Shown piece by piece: positions 8,937 through 17,387 of a stretch of 64,000 nt of DNA. The position numbers and the translations under genes are program-made. The stretch lies in assembly GCF_008757455.1 (NCBI RefSeq), contig NZ_VCMV01000025.1:634-64633 (forward strand). The letters are read 5' to 3'. Every line of letters begins with the position of its first letter. Positions within the stretch are counted from its first letter, which is position 1. The DNA comes from Microvirga brassicacearum. Lineage in GTDB: Bacteria; Pseudomonadota; Alphaproteobacteria; Rhizobiales; Beijerinckiaceae. Below the pieces are notes generated by a model. That model was given only the letters and a program-made list of their open reading frames with translations, did not search any database and was not told the origin of the DNA.

Positions 8937-9356
8937 TCACGCAGATCGCTTGTCAGCTGCCCCCTGTCGCTCCCTGACGAGTCGGGAAAGAGCACGCAGC
9001 AACTGCTTTACTTTCTCTCGGATCGCCTTGTCCGCCTCGTCATTGTCGCGCCGATCAACGCGCTCGACGGCAGCTTCGAACATGAGCCTGGCGCGAGCGA
9101 GATCGATGTCCGCTCGACTGATTTTCTCATGGTTCATCAGTGCGTCGAGGACTTGCTGGTCCATCCCATCCAACACGCTCAGCACGAACGAGCGGATACC
9201 CGCCGGCTCTCGGAGACTCTCGGGACGCAAACCTGTTGTTCCCAGAAAATGGGCGAGGCGAGACGTGTCTGACGTGATGAAATCGAGCACTCGGATCACG
9301 AGTGTCTCTGCGTGGTCCAGACCTACGTCTGGCTTGGGGAGAGCGTCGTTACTCAT
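8937..9356 (-). CDS. DUF3572-like protein with charged C-terminal extension
   Basis: About 139 residues. The N-terminal half matches the DUF3572 pattern: AETLVIRVLDFITSD, then a phenylalanine- and leucine-rich segment (RLAHFLGTTGL, ESLR). DUF3572 proteins are short alphaproteobacterial proteins of unknown function. Unlike the usual roughly 90-residue form, this one carries a strongly charged helical tail (about 85-139; DRRDNDEADKAIREKVKQLL) that looks coiled-coil-like. ATG at 9356 (preceded by AGTAGG) is preferred over an upstream GTG at 9374. Function unknown. Confidence 0.65.
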   Translation of the reverse strand: MSNDALPKPDVGLDHAETLVIRVLDFITSDTSRLAHFLGTTGLRPESLREPAGIRSFVLSVLDGMDQQVLDALMNHEKISRADIDLARARLMFEAAVERVDRRDNDEADKAIREKVKQLLRALSRLVRERQGAADKRSA

Positions 9357-9526
9357 GCAGAACCTACTACTCACGCAACTGCACTGGCGAGGGATGCGGA
9401 GGTCGCCTCGTTTCCGCGAAACCTAAATCCTGCAGGGAAAAAAGTCTCTGGCGGTTTAGGAGTAAGCCCGAAGTGCAGCTGTCGGCCTGAAGCTCACCAC
9501 TGTGACCTTGCTCCCGCAACGGGCGC

Positions 9527-10771
9527 TTATGTAACGGCCGGCTTGAGCGCGGCGATCACTTCCTCGGCAGCTCTCGTTCCGCTCTGGTAAGCGCCATGGG
9601 CAGTTGAGAAGTCGTACCGGTGCGTCGCCTCGCCAGCGAAGAACACCCGCTGGTCGAAGGGGCGGGCAAGCTCGCGGCGCGCCGCTGCCCGCCCCGGAAG
9701 CGCATAGCTGTAGGAGCCGCCCACATACTCCATTCTGCTCCAGTTCGAAGCTGCAACCGGGCAGAGCCTGCGTCGGATATCCGATCCAAACAGCGCCGCG
9801 AGCTGGTCGATCGCGTAGGCGAAGCCGGCGACGGGCCAATTCTCCGCCAGCGCCCGGGCACCGTCGCCACCGAAGAAGCCTTCGATGACCGAACGGCCGA
9901 ATGGGCGAATGTAGTAGGATCCGGTGCGTGCGTCGCGCGGATTGCCGATCACGTGGGTCTCGGGCGCGAAGGGAGCGTCGCCGACGATCTCCAGGAACAC
10001 TTTCTCGTCCCGCCCGAGCGGCAGGCAAGCGGCGGCATGGCACCAATCATCGAGCGCGGGCGGCAGCCTGATCGCACCGGCGGCGAGCATCGCTGTCGAG
10101 ACGGTGACGATGGCACTGCGCGCGGCAATGGTGCCGGTCTGTGTGGCGATGCTCACACCGGTCGCCGCAAGGTCGATGGCCTCGACCGGAGTGGCAAGGC
10201 GCAGCGCGACGGTGGCCGGCAAGCTCGCCGCAACGAGCCGGCCGTATCCTGCGGGCACCCGCCAGTTTCGCCCGGTCGAGGTCGTATCATAGGCGAGATA
10301 GTCGGCAACCGAGATGCGCTCGAGTTCGGCGCCGCTGATATAGCCGCTCATCGCCTGGAGATAGGGGTTCCACGCCCCGCGCGGCTCCAGCGCGTCGGCG
10401 GCGCAGTCGCTTTTCGGCGGAGCCGCGACCAGCCGTTTGCGCCATGCGCCGAACGCTTCATCGGCCGCTTTCTGCTCCGCTCGCGAGAAACCGAGGTCAC
10501 GATATTGCTGCCCCCAGGCCGACGTTCGACGGTCGACGGCGAAGCCCGACGCTTCTGCGATGTCGACCCATGGATTGCGCTCGGCCGAATGGAGCCACCC
10601 GCAGCCGAGGTCGAGCGCAAGCCCAGCCACGTCGGCCGTCCACGCGCGGCCGCCGACCCGCTGCGAGGCTTCCAGCAACAGCGTGGAAAGCCCGCTTGCC
10701 GCCAGCCCGCGCGCGGCAGCGATGCCCGCGGCACCGCCACCTATGACTACGACATCCCAATCCGCGTTCAT
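9527..10771 (-). CDS. FAD-dependent amine oxidase (flavin monoamine oxidase family)
   Basis: A 414-residue flavin amine oxidase. The Rossmann dinucleotide motif VVVIGGGAAGIAAARGLAASG opens the protein, followed by the family motif LEASQRVGGRAWT and the substrate-site segment LDLGCGWLHS. The C-terminal FAD motif FFAGEATHRYDFSTAHGAY is intact. The enzyme would oxidise a primary or secondary amine with O2, giving an imine and H2O2; the substrate is unknown. The start was placed at the ATG at 10771 because the FAD-binding strand starts five residues later; an upstream in-frame extension has no homology-like content. It diverges from the cyclase gene at 11002. Confidence 0.92.
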   Translation of the reverse strand: MNADWDVVVIGGGAAGIAAARGLAASGLSTLLLEASQRVGGRAWTADVAGLALDLGCGWLHSAERNPWVDIAEASGFAVDRRTSAWGQQYRDLGFSRAEQKAADEAFGAWRKRLVAAPPKSDCAADALEPRGAWNPYLQAMSGYISGAELERISVADYLAYDTTSTGRNWRVPAGYGRLVAASLPATVALRLATPVEAIDLAATGVSIATQTGTIAARSAIVTVSTAMLAAGAIRLPPALDDWCHAAACLPLGRDEKVFLEIVGDAPFAPETHVIGNPRDARTGSYYIRPFGRSVIEGFFGGDGARALAENWPVAGFAYAIDQLAALFGSDIRRRLCPVAASNWSRMEYVGGSYSYALPGRAAARRELARPFDQRVFFAGEATHRYDFSTAHGAYQSGTRAAEEVIAALKPAVT

Positions 10772-11001
10772 GAGTTCTGACCATTCGAGAAGGTGCAGCC
10801 TGTAGAGATTTGGCTGCCGTCGTGTTCGCTCCGAAACCGGATTGCCTCGCTGGGAGCTGCGAGCAGCAGCAAGAACGCCCACGGCTCACACTTAGACATC
10901 GCCTACCACTGGAACGGCGAGCTGGACAGCTTCAACATTGTCGCCGCCATCTTCCTGTGCTGGGTGCGAACGGTGGCACTAGGCGCTCTCAAAGAGTATG
11001 A

Positions 11002-12198
11002 ATGGATCGGATGAAAGATATCGCGCGCTGGCTGGCTGACGACGCACGACACGACACCGTCGAGGCGCTGTTTGCCGCCTTCTGCCGTGAGATCATTCAC
11101 GCTATCGCGCCCGTCTCGCGTGCCTCCCTCGGCCTGGAGGTGCTGCACCCGGAGGTGAGCGGCTGGCAGCATGTCTGGACGGACCAGAGCCTTTCGGTGC
11201 GGGAATCCGAGCGGGCCACGGCGGCCACATCGCCGTCTTATCTGAACAGCCCGACCCGGATTGTTGACGAGACGGGACGGCCCTTCCGCCGCCGGCTCAA
11301 GGCATCCTGCCCCGACATGCCGCTCCTCGAGGAGCTGCGCCTGGCCGGTGCGACGGACTACGTCATGTACCCCTTGCCCTTCCTGGATCAGACCCGGACT
11401 GCTGTGATCTCCTTCGCCACAGAGCGGACGCAAGGCTTCGACGCGGCGTCGCTTGATGGGCTGGGGCTCGCCACAAGATTTCTCAGCCCCTATCTCGAGC
11501 GCCATGTCCTACGCCGCATTGCCGTCGACCTGCTCGACACCTATGTCGGTCCGCGAACGGGCCAGCGCATCATAGAGGGCCGGGTTGACCGCGGCGCCGT
11601 CGAGATGATCGAGGCGGCGATCTGGTTCGCCGATCTGCGCGGCTTCACACTTCTATCCGAGCGGTCACCCATCCCCGACGTGCTGGCCCACCTGAACGCC
11701 TGGTTCGGCACTATCGGGGAGGTGGTCGAGGCGCATGGCGGCGAAGTGCTCAAGTTCATCGGCGATGCGGTGCTGGCGATCTTCCCAATCTCGGCCGGGC
11801 AGGACCGGGCGGCAGCCTGTCGGAAGGCTCTAGCGGCCGCACAGGAGTTCTGCGGGCGCACCGAAATCGAAAACGACCTCCGCAGATCCTCGGGCACCTC
11901 ACCGGTCGCCCATGGCCTCGCCTTGCATTTCGGCGCGGTGGCCTATGGCAATGTTGGCGCGTCGCACCGGCTGGATTTCACGGTCATCGGTCCAGCCGTG
12001 AACCGGGCGAGCCGTCTTCTGGATTTAGCCAAGCGGCTTGACCAGCAGGTGCTCGTCTCGCACGCGCTTGCGAAGGAGGTCGACCAGCCCTTGGTCAATC
12101 TGGGGCGCCACTACTTGCGGGATGTGGAGCATCCGCAGCGGATTTTCACGCTCCCCGGACATGGCCGTGTTCAGGCGCCCTTCAACCCGTGCTGCTGA
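11002..12198 (+). CDS. Class III adenylate/guanylate cyclase, rhizobial type
   Basis: A 398-residue soluble cyclase. The N-terminal half (about 1-195) is a sensor-like region common in rhizobial cyclases, with no transmembrane segment. The catalytic domain occupies about 205-375: IWFADLRGFTLLSE carries the first metal-binding Asp, GGEVLKFIGDAVLAIFP the second, and VAYGNVGASHRLDFTVIGPAVNRASRL the transition-state Asn/Arg region. It would make cAMP from ATP; the homolog set is usually annotated adenylate cyclase. The ATG at 11002 and another at 11011 are both possible starts. It lies immediately before the convergent end of the dehydrogenase gene at 12205. Confidence 0.9.
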   Translation: MDRMKDIARWLADDARHDTVEALFAAFCREIIHAIAPVSRASLGLEVLHPEVSGWQHVWTDQSLSVRESERATAATSPSYLNSPTRIVDETGRPFRRRLKASCPDMPLLEELRLAGATDYVMYPLPFLDQTRTAVISFATERTQGFDAASLDGLGLATRFLSPYLERHVLRRIAVDLLDTYVGPRTGQRIIEGRVDRGAVEMIEAAIWFADLRGFTLLSERSPIPDVLAHLNAWFGTIGEVVEAHGGEVLKFIGDAVLAIFPISAGQDRAAACRKALAAAQEFCGRTEIENDLRRSSGTSPVAHGLALHFGAVAYGNVGASHRLDFTVIGPAVNRASRLLDLAKRLDQQVLVSHALAKEVDQPLVNLGRHYLRDVEHPQRIFTLPGHGRVQAPFNPCC

Positions 12199-12204
12199 AA
12201 GAGA

Positions 12205-13065
12205 TCATCCCATCTCGCGGAAGTGACGCAGCATGCGGGCGGCATCCGGATCGCACCCGGTGAGGAGGCGGAAGGCGGCGGCTGCCTGGAAGACGGCCAT
12301 GCCGCCGCCGGACATCGTGCGGCACCCGCGTGCCCGGGCTTCGCGCAGCAGTTCCGTTTCCAGCGGGAAGTAGACGATGTCGGCAACCCACATTTCGGGC
12401 CGAAGCAACGCGGCGGGAACAGCCATGCCGGGATACGTCACCATCCCGAGCGGCGTTGTGTTGACCATGCCGTCAGCCCCAGCCATTGCCTCGGCGAGCG
12501 ATGTGTTGACGGCGGCACGCGCTGCGCCGAACCGCTGACGCAGGGAGGCTACGAGGCGATCGGCTTGCGAACCGTCGGTATCGACGATAGTGACCGTCCC
12601 GGCGCCGAGGGTGAGTAGGGCATGAGCCACCGCGGCTCCGGCGCCGCCGGCGCCGAACTGAACGATGCGATCGCGCCGAACGTCGGGCAACTCGGAGCGG
12701 AAGCTCTCGGCGAAGCCCCACCAATCCGTGTTGTGCCCCACGCGGCGACCGTCCTTCAGCACGACGGTATTGACAGCCCCAAGCGCTTCCGCGTCGGGCG
12801 AAAGCTCGTCCAGAAGGGCGATCACCGTCTGCTTGCATGGATGGGTGATGTTGAGGCCCGCGAAGCCGAAGCGCTGGGCCGCGGTGAGAATGTCCGGAAG
12901 AGCGCTGGCATCAATGCCGAGCGCCTCCAGATCGATCAGCTTATAGATGTAGCGCAGTCCCTGCTCGGCCCCCTCTCGCTCGTGAAGGCTTGGGGTGCGA
13001 GATGCCTGGATACCGGCTCCGACTAATCCGACGAGCACCGACGGGCAGGACCACGGGTCCCGCAT
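12205..13065 (-). CDS. aroE: Quinate/shikimate dehydrogenase (AroE family, NAD-type)
   Basis: About 286 residues. It matches the quinate/shikimate branch of AroE: RTPSLHEREGAEQGL in the substrate-binding region, catalytic Lys in NITHPCKQ, catalytic Asp in GHNTDWWGF, and the nucleotide-binding motif FGAGGAGAAVAHAL followed by TIVDTD. An acidic residue after the second strand favours NAD+ over NADP+, as in catabolic quinate/shikimate dehydrogenases, so I infer oxidation of shikimate to 3-dehydroshikimate and quinate to 3-dehydroquinate. ATG at 13065 has a GGGA ribosome site; an upstream ATG at 13110 is possible. It is the last gene of the dctPQM-aroQ-aroE leftward operon. Confidence 0.9.
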   Translation of the reverse strand: MRDPWSCPSVLVGLVGAGIQASRTPSLHEREGAEQGLRYIYKLIDLEALGIDASALPDILTAAQRFGFAGLNITHPCKQTVIALLDELSPDAEALGAVNTVVLKDGRRVGHNTDWWGFAESFRSELPDVRRDRIVQFGAGGAGAAVAHALLTLGAGTVTIVDTDGSQADRLVASLRQRFGAARAAVNTSLAEAMAGADGMVNTTPLGMVTYPGMAVPAALLRPEMWVADIVYFPLETELLREARARGCRTMSGGGMAVFQAAAAFRLLTGCDPDAARMLRHFREMG

Positions 13066-13116
13066 TTCGCTTTCCCGGCAACTGGCTTTGGATGTTCGTT
13101 CCTTCGTCATGGACTG

Positions 13117-13575
13117 TCAGGTGCTCGCCGGAGGGGCTGGTGTCTTTGCTATCATGTCGAGCATAGCCCTGACCGCTATCGGATAACCGTTGGTGCCGAG
13201 TCCCGCGATGACCGCCGTCGCAACCGGGGAGAAATAGGATTTGTGGTAGATCGCTTCGCGCCGGTGAATGTTGCTGATGTGAAGTTCGATGACGGGCCGC
13301 GGGAACATTTTCACCGCGTCCATGATCGCCATGGAAGTGAACGTGAAGGCGGCGGGATTGATGATGATTCCGCTGCCCCCGTCGATGGCTTCGTGGACCC
13401 AGTCGATGAGTTCGTATTCCCGGTTTGATTGCCGGAACACCATAGGATGACCATGTGCTGCCTCGACGCACATCGCCTCCACCTCGGCCAAGGTGGTGTG
13501 GCCATAGATATCCGGCTCACGCGTCCCGAGGCGGTTGAGATTCGGTCCGTTGAGAATGTAGATCGGCATGGTCAT
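13117..13575 (-). CDS. aroQ: Type II 3-dehydroquinate dehydratase
   Basis: A 152-residue type II dehydroquinase. YILNGPNLNRLGTREPDIYG holds the family N-terminal motif with the catalytic Arg and Tyr of the flexible lid; INPAAFTFTS and ELHISNIHRRE carry the conserved Asn, His and Arg of the active site. It dehydrates 3-dehydroquinate to 3-dehydroshikimate. Context (a TRAP transporter upstream, a quinate/shikimate dehydrogenase downstream, and a 3-dehydroshikimate dehydratase across the regulator genes) indicates a catabolic role, not aromatic amino acid biosynthesis. In-frame ATG codons at 13575 and 13569 are alternative starts. Confidence 0.95.
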   Translation of the reverse strand: MTMPIYILNGPNLNRLGTREPDIYGHTTLAEVEAMCVEAAHGHPMVFRQSNREYELIDWVHEAIDGGSGIIINPAAFTFTSMAIMDAVKMFPRPVIELHISNIHRREAIYHKSYFSPVATAVIAGLGTNGYPIAVRAMLDMIAKTPAPPAST

Positions 13576-13584
13576 GGGTTTGTC

Positions 13585-14904
13585 TCAAAAGAGTGGAGCT
13601 GATTGCCCTTGGTAACCGAAGAGCCGGGGGAGCCACAGGACGGTCTCGGGGACGAAGGTGAGGATCGCGAGAGAAACGATCATCGCCAGGAGGAAGGGCA
13701 GCACGTCGCGGACAATGGCCCGCAACGGTTCTCCCGAGATGTTCGCCATGATGAACAACAGCAGCCCATAGGGAGGCGTAATCAGGCCGATCATGATGTT
13801 GACGACGACGACGACGCCGAAATGCACCAGATCGATGCCCAACGCTTGCGCGGTCGGAATGAAGACCGGAACGACGATGAGCAGGATCGCTGTTCCTTCG
13901 AGCACGCAGCCCAGCAGCAGCAACAACAGATTGACGAGGGTCAGGAACCCGATGGGCGAGAGGTCCCATTGCGCAAGCAGGGCTTTCACCGCTTCGGGGA
14001 TATTCTCGACGGTGACGACGTAGTTGAACACGAGCGAGCCGGCGATCAGCATGCCGATCGACGCCGTCGTGCGCGCACTGATGGCAATCGACTTGTAGAG
14101 ATCTCGCCAACTGACGCTTCGATAGAGGCCCGCCGATATGATCAGTGCATAGGCGGCGGCGACCGCAGCCGCTTCGGTAGGGGTCATCACGCCGCTGTAG
14201 ATGCCGCCGAGAAGAACGACGGGCATCATGAGAGATGGAAAAGCATTCCACGTGATTCTTGGCAGCTTCCGGATCGGGACGGGCTTCTCGACGGGGAAGT
14301 TCTTTCGGCGGGCCGTAATGGCGATGATAAACATCTGGCTCAGGGCCATCAGCAAGCCCGGAATGACACCGCCGAGGAACAGAAAGCCGATGGACGCGTC
14401 GGAGACGAGTGCGTAGAGCACCATCGGGATGGAGGGCGGAATGATGGGTCCGATGACCGAGGAGACGGCCGTCACGGCAGCCGCGTAGCTCGGTGTGTAC
14501 CGGCCGCCGCGAGTCATCATCACCTGCATCATGCGCCCGGTGCCTGCCGCATCAGCAATCGCCGAGCCGGACATTCCGGCAAAGATGATGCTTTGCAGGA
14601 CGTTGACGTGGGCAAGCCCGCCGCGGAACCGGCCCACCAGTGCGTTGCAGAAAGCCATGAGGCGATCGGTCATGCTGCCGATGTTCATGAACTCCGCGGC
14701 CAGGATGAACAGCGGCACCGAGAGAATGACGTAGTTGGAGTACATTCCATTGAGCAGTTGCTCGGCAGCCGTTCCCATGTCCTGGCCGGCCAGGAGCAGA
14801 TAGAAAATCGAGCCCGCGATCATCGAATGGCCAATGGGCAGCCCGAGGAACGCGAGGGCGGTGATCGCGACAAGCGCAAGCGAGAACGGGCTTGCAAGGT
14901 TCAT
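13585..14904 (-). CDS. TRAP transporter large permease (DctM subunit)
   Basis: A 439-residue protein with about 12 hydrophobic segments, the ion-coupled transport subunit of a tripartite ATP-independent periplasmic transporter. DctM-type motifs are present, including GMSGSAIADAAGTG and a region rich in small residues (VIGPIIPPSIPMVLY). It starts at an ATGA overlap with the small-permease stop codon. With DctP and DctQ it would import an organic acid using a sodium gradient; the flanking catabolic genes suggest quinate, shikimate or a close relative as substrate. Confidence 0.95.
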   Translation of the reverse strand: MNLASPFSLALVAITALAFLGLPIGHSMIAGSIFYLLLAGQDMGTAAEQLLNGMYSNYVILSVPLFILAAEFMNIGSMTDRLMAFCNALVGRFRGGLAHVNVLQSIIFAGMSGSAIADAAGTGRMMQVMMTRGGRYTPSYAAAVTAVSSVIGPIIPPSIPMVLYALVSDASIGFLFLGGVIPGLLMALSQMFIIAITARRKNFPVEKPVPIRKLPRITWNAFPSLMMPVVLLGGIYSGVMTPTEAAAVAAAYALIISAGLYRSVSWRDLYKSIAISARTTASIGMLIAGSLVFNYVVTVENIPEAVKALLAQWDLSPIGFLTLVNLLLLLLGCVLEGTAILLIVVPVFIPTAQALGIDLVHFGVVVVVNIMIGLITPPYGLLLFIMANISGEPLRAIVRDVLPFLLAMIVSLAILTFVPETVLWLPRLFGYQGQSAPLF

Positions 14905-15419
14905 ATGCCGGAACTCGCCTTGGTGGGATCGAACTCATCCGGCGCAACGCCCCGCAGGGCCTGCCACGAGAGCCAAATATATCGAATGACGGTCGCGATC
15001 ACGAAGACGATGTAGATCGAAAACAGCAGATCGAACCTGATCTTCAGATACGCCGTGCTCTGCACCTTCATGAAGGTGACGTAGTCGACGACCGCCGGGA
15101 GCGACACGAGATAAAGCAAGACCAACGCCGTCCCGGTGATGATGCACATGATCCGGCGCGGACCGGGGCCCACGGCGCCATAGATGATGTCGAAGCGGAT
15201 TTCCTCGCGCTCGGTGAGGACAAACGCGGCGCCCCACAGCACGAGCCAGACCCAAAGAATGACGCTCAGTTCATGGGTCCAGCCGATGGGAAGGTTCAGG
15301 GCATATCTGAAGATGATCTGGAGGAGGAACGCCAGGAACATGGCGGCGAGCATGCCGGCCGCCACATTCTCGGCGCGACGCGCAAGCCAAAGGCCGATGG
15401 GCCGTGCGAACGCAATCAT
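14901..15419 (-). CDS. TRAP transporter small permease (DctQ subunit)
   Basis: A 172-residue four-helix membrane protein of the DctQ family. The WTHELSVILWVWLVLWGAAF segment is the characteristic second helix with its conserved Glu. The ATG at 15419 is chosen because the first transmembrane region starts shortly after and an AAGGA ribosome site precedes it; the upstream in-frame extension is Arg/Ser-rich and unlike the family. It overlaps the DctM start by 4 bp and follows the binding-protein gene after a 108-bp gap. Confidence 0.92.
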   Translation of the reverse strand: MIAFARPIGLWLARRAENVAAGMLAAMFLAFLLQIIFRYALNLPIGWTHELSVILWVWLVLWGAAFVLTEREEIRFDIIYGAVGPGPRRIMCIITGTALVLLYLVSLPAVVDYVTFMKVQSTAYLKIRFDLLFSIYIVFVIATVIRYIWLSWQALRGVAPDEFDPTKASSGI

Positions 15420-15527
15420 GCGAGAAGATCCTTGAGTTGATGGGCGGATCCGACTGCGGACACTGGAGGGGTCACCCGAGAGGCGAACTGCCGGGGATCG
15501 CATCCCGGCAGCGCCTGACGGCAGACG

Positions 15528-16517
15528 TTACATGGCGTTGATCTTGTCCAGCATGCCGGTCGGCCAGCTTTTCGCGAGATCCGACGCCAGGTACTTCTTC
15601 TGCGCAAAGTCGCGGAAGGCTTTGAGGTCCGGAGTATAGACCTGAAGCCCCTTCTCCTTGAAGAAGCTTACAAGCTCACCCTCCTTTTTCAGGTGCTCCT
15701 GGGTGCTCCATTCGATGGCTTTGTCGGCAGCAGCCTGGAACGCGGCCTGTTTCTCCGGCGACATCGCATCCCAGACTTTGTTGGACACCGCCAGGAGATC
15801 GAAGCCGACAAGATGGGACGTCAGGGCGATCTGCGACATCACCTCATAGAACTTCATGTTCTGCACGTTGGGCAGCGGATTGTCCTGCCCGTCGATGGCG
15901 CCAGTCTGCAGTCCCGTATAGACCTCGGCATAAGCCATCGGCGTCGGATTGGCCCCGATCGCCTGGCCCAGAAACTGCCAGGCATCGCCGCCAGGCATCC
16001 GCAGCTTGATGCCGGCCATATCTGCGGGCGTGTTGATCTTTTTTGCGGGCTTGAGGCCGACTTGCCGCGCGCCGAAATAGGTCGGACCCAGGATGTGAAT
16101 CCCCAGTTGGTCCGAAGCCATCTTCTTCAACTGCTGGCCGACATCCCCAGCAAACACCTTCTTCAGATGATCGGCGTCGCGGAACAGATAGGCTGAGGTG
16201 ACAATGGACCAAGCCGGGATCTGAGTGGAAATGTCCTGCGGTGCAATATTCCCCATTTCGAGATTGCCGCGCTGCATCGCCACGAGTTCGGTGCCCTGCT
16301 TGAACAGGGTGCCGCCGTAATAGGGCTGAAGGGTGAAGCCTTGCGCCTTAATGTCCTCGGCGAACCGCTTCATCATCTCGGCCCGGATATCCTGCTCCGA
16401 GAACACGGCCGAGAAGCGCAGTGTCGGGGGCGTTTGCGCAGCCGCGGGTTCAGCCGATCCCCATGCCAGAAGAGCCGCGCCCGCAGCCATCAGAAGTCGA
16501 CGATTGATAAATGTCAT
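15528..16517 (-). CDS. TRAP transporter substrate-binding protein (DctP family)
   Basis: A 329-residue periplasmic binding protein. The signal peptide MTFINRRLLMAAGAALLAWG ends near PAAAQ. DctP-family features include the GLKPAKKINTPADMAGIKLRMPG segment, whose Arg pairs with substrate carboxylate in this family, and PMAYAEVYTGLQTGAIDGQDNPL. ATG at 16517 has a strong GGGAGAGGA ribosome site. It is the first gene of the leftward operon and faces the first GntR regulator across a 201-bp region with palindromes. Substrate is inferred to be quinate or shikimate from context only. Confidence 0.94.
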   Translation of the reverse strand: MTFINRRLLMAAGAALLAWGSAEPAAAQTPPTLRFSAVFSEQDIRAEMMKRFAEDIKAQGFTLQPYYGGTLFKQGTELVAMQRGNLEMGNIAPQDISTQIPAWSIVTSAYLFRDADHLKKVFAGDVGQQLKKMASDQLGIHILGPTYFGARQVGLKPAKKINTPADMAGIKLRMPGGDAWQFLGQAIGANPTPMAYAEVYTGLQTGAIDGQDNPLPNVQNMKFYEVMSQIALTSHLVGFDLLAVSNKVWDAMSPEKQAAFQAAADKAIEWSTQEHLKKEGELVSFFKEKGLQVYTPDLKAFRDFAQKKYLASDLAKSWPTGMLDKINAM

Positions 16518-16584
16518 GTGTTCCTCTCCCAGTGATCCCATTGCGCAGTAGCCTGCATCTTCGCAGGCACTATCGCCCCGGACG

Positions 16585-16598
16585 ATTGCATGATCAAT
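16585..16598. promoter_or_regulatory. Candidate GntR/FCD operator, inverted repeat
   Basis: ATTGCATGATCAAT (ATTG-N6-CAAT) lies in the divergent region between the dctP start (16517) and the first GntR gene (16719). Its position and dyad symmetry fit an operator for one of the two adjacent GntR regulators. No experimental support. Confidence 0.4.
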
Positions 16599-16611
16599 AG
16601 GCATTTCGGAA

Positions 16612-16621
16612 ATCATATGAT
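16612..16621. promoter_or_regulatory. Candidate GntR/FCD operator, perfect palindrome
   Basis: ATCATATGAT is a perfect 10-bp palindrome 13 bp from the neighbouring inverted repeat at 16585-16598. Two dyads in one divergent promoter region match the presence of two paralogous regulators, but which protein binds which is unknown. Confidence 0.4.
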
Positions 16622-16718
16622 ATTTTGCAGTAAATCAGGCGATCCGGCGTCGTGGGTGGTGTCGGATCAGGAGCCGCGGGAGGGATCGAGCAGTGATCAC
16701 GAGTAGGACGCGGGTCGC

Positions 16719-17387
16719 ATGAGTATCGAGCTGTTGGCGACGTCCATTGCGGATCGAGCCTATGACCGGATTCGCGCCGACATCGTTTTTGGCCGTCTCA
16801 AGCCCGGCACGAGGCTCGGATTGGATCGGCTTGCAAAAGAGTATGGGGCCAGCGTCAGCACCTTGAGAGAAATCCTGAGCCGCCTCTCGTCGGAGGGATT
16901 GGTTCTCGCCGAAGGCCAGCGCGGTTTTCGCGTTACCCCGGTTTCCCCCGCCGGCTTTCAGGATGTGGCAGCAATGCGGCTGCTTCTCGAGACATATGCG
17001 CTGCCTTTGTCCTTTGCCGCTGGCGATCTGGAGTGGGAGAGCCGCGTCGTGGCCGCGCATTACAAGCTAGCGGTCATGGAGCGGCGGATGTTGGGGGGTG
17101 ACCACGAAGGAACGGAACTCTGGAAGCGATACGACCGCGAGTTTCACCAGTCGTTGATCGAGGCCTGCGGATCGCAGACCCTTCTTGACCTCTATGGCGG
17201 AGTCTTTGACCAGTACCTTCGATACCAGATGGTGGCAGTCGTGTTCCGCGGACAGATCGCCGCCGAGGAACACAAAGCCCTGTTGGATTGCGCTCTCGAA
17301 CGCAATTCGGAGCGAGCCTGCGCGGTGCTCACGCGACATGTGGATGGATGCGTGAGTTATTCGTTGGACAACGGGGCGCTGCAATGA
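16719..17387 (+). CDS. GntR-family regulator with FCD ligand domain (first of tandem pair)
   Basis: A 222-residue transcription factor. A winged helix-turn-helix (about 10-75; IRADIVFGRLKPGTRL then YGASVSTLREILSRLSSEGL) is followed by an all-helical FCD domain (about 85-210) with metal-binding-type His and Asp residues (YDREFHQSLIEACGS and the RHVDG end). FCD regulators usually sense organic acids and repress transport and catabolic genes. It is divergent from the dctP operon and translationally coupled (ATGA) to a close paralogue, so it likely controls the quinate/shikimate genes. Confidence 0.93.
   Translation: MSIELLATSIADRAYDRIRADIVFGRLKPGTRLGLDRLAKEYGASVSTLREILSRLSSEGLVLAEGQRGFRVTPVSPAGFQDVAAMRLLLETYALPLSFAAGDLEWESRVVAAHYKLAVMERRMLGGDHEGTELWKRYDREFHQSLIEACGSQTLLDLYGGVFDQYLRYQMVAVVFRGQIAAEEHKALLDCALERNSERACAVLTRHVDGCVSYSLDNGALQ

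Noticed and set aside
9620-10780. 386-codon frame antisense to the amine oxidase gene
   Set aside because: High-GC antisense shadow with no domain-like content; the opposite strand has clear FAD-binding motifs.
13603-15015. 470-codon rightward frame antisense to the TRAP DctM gene
   Set aside because: His/Asp/Arg-rich low-complexity product typical of antisense reading of a hydrophobic protein.
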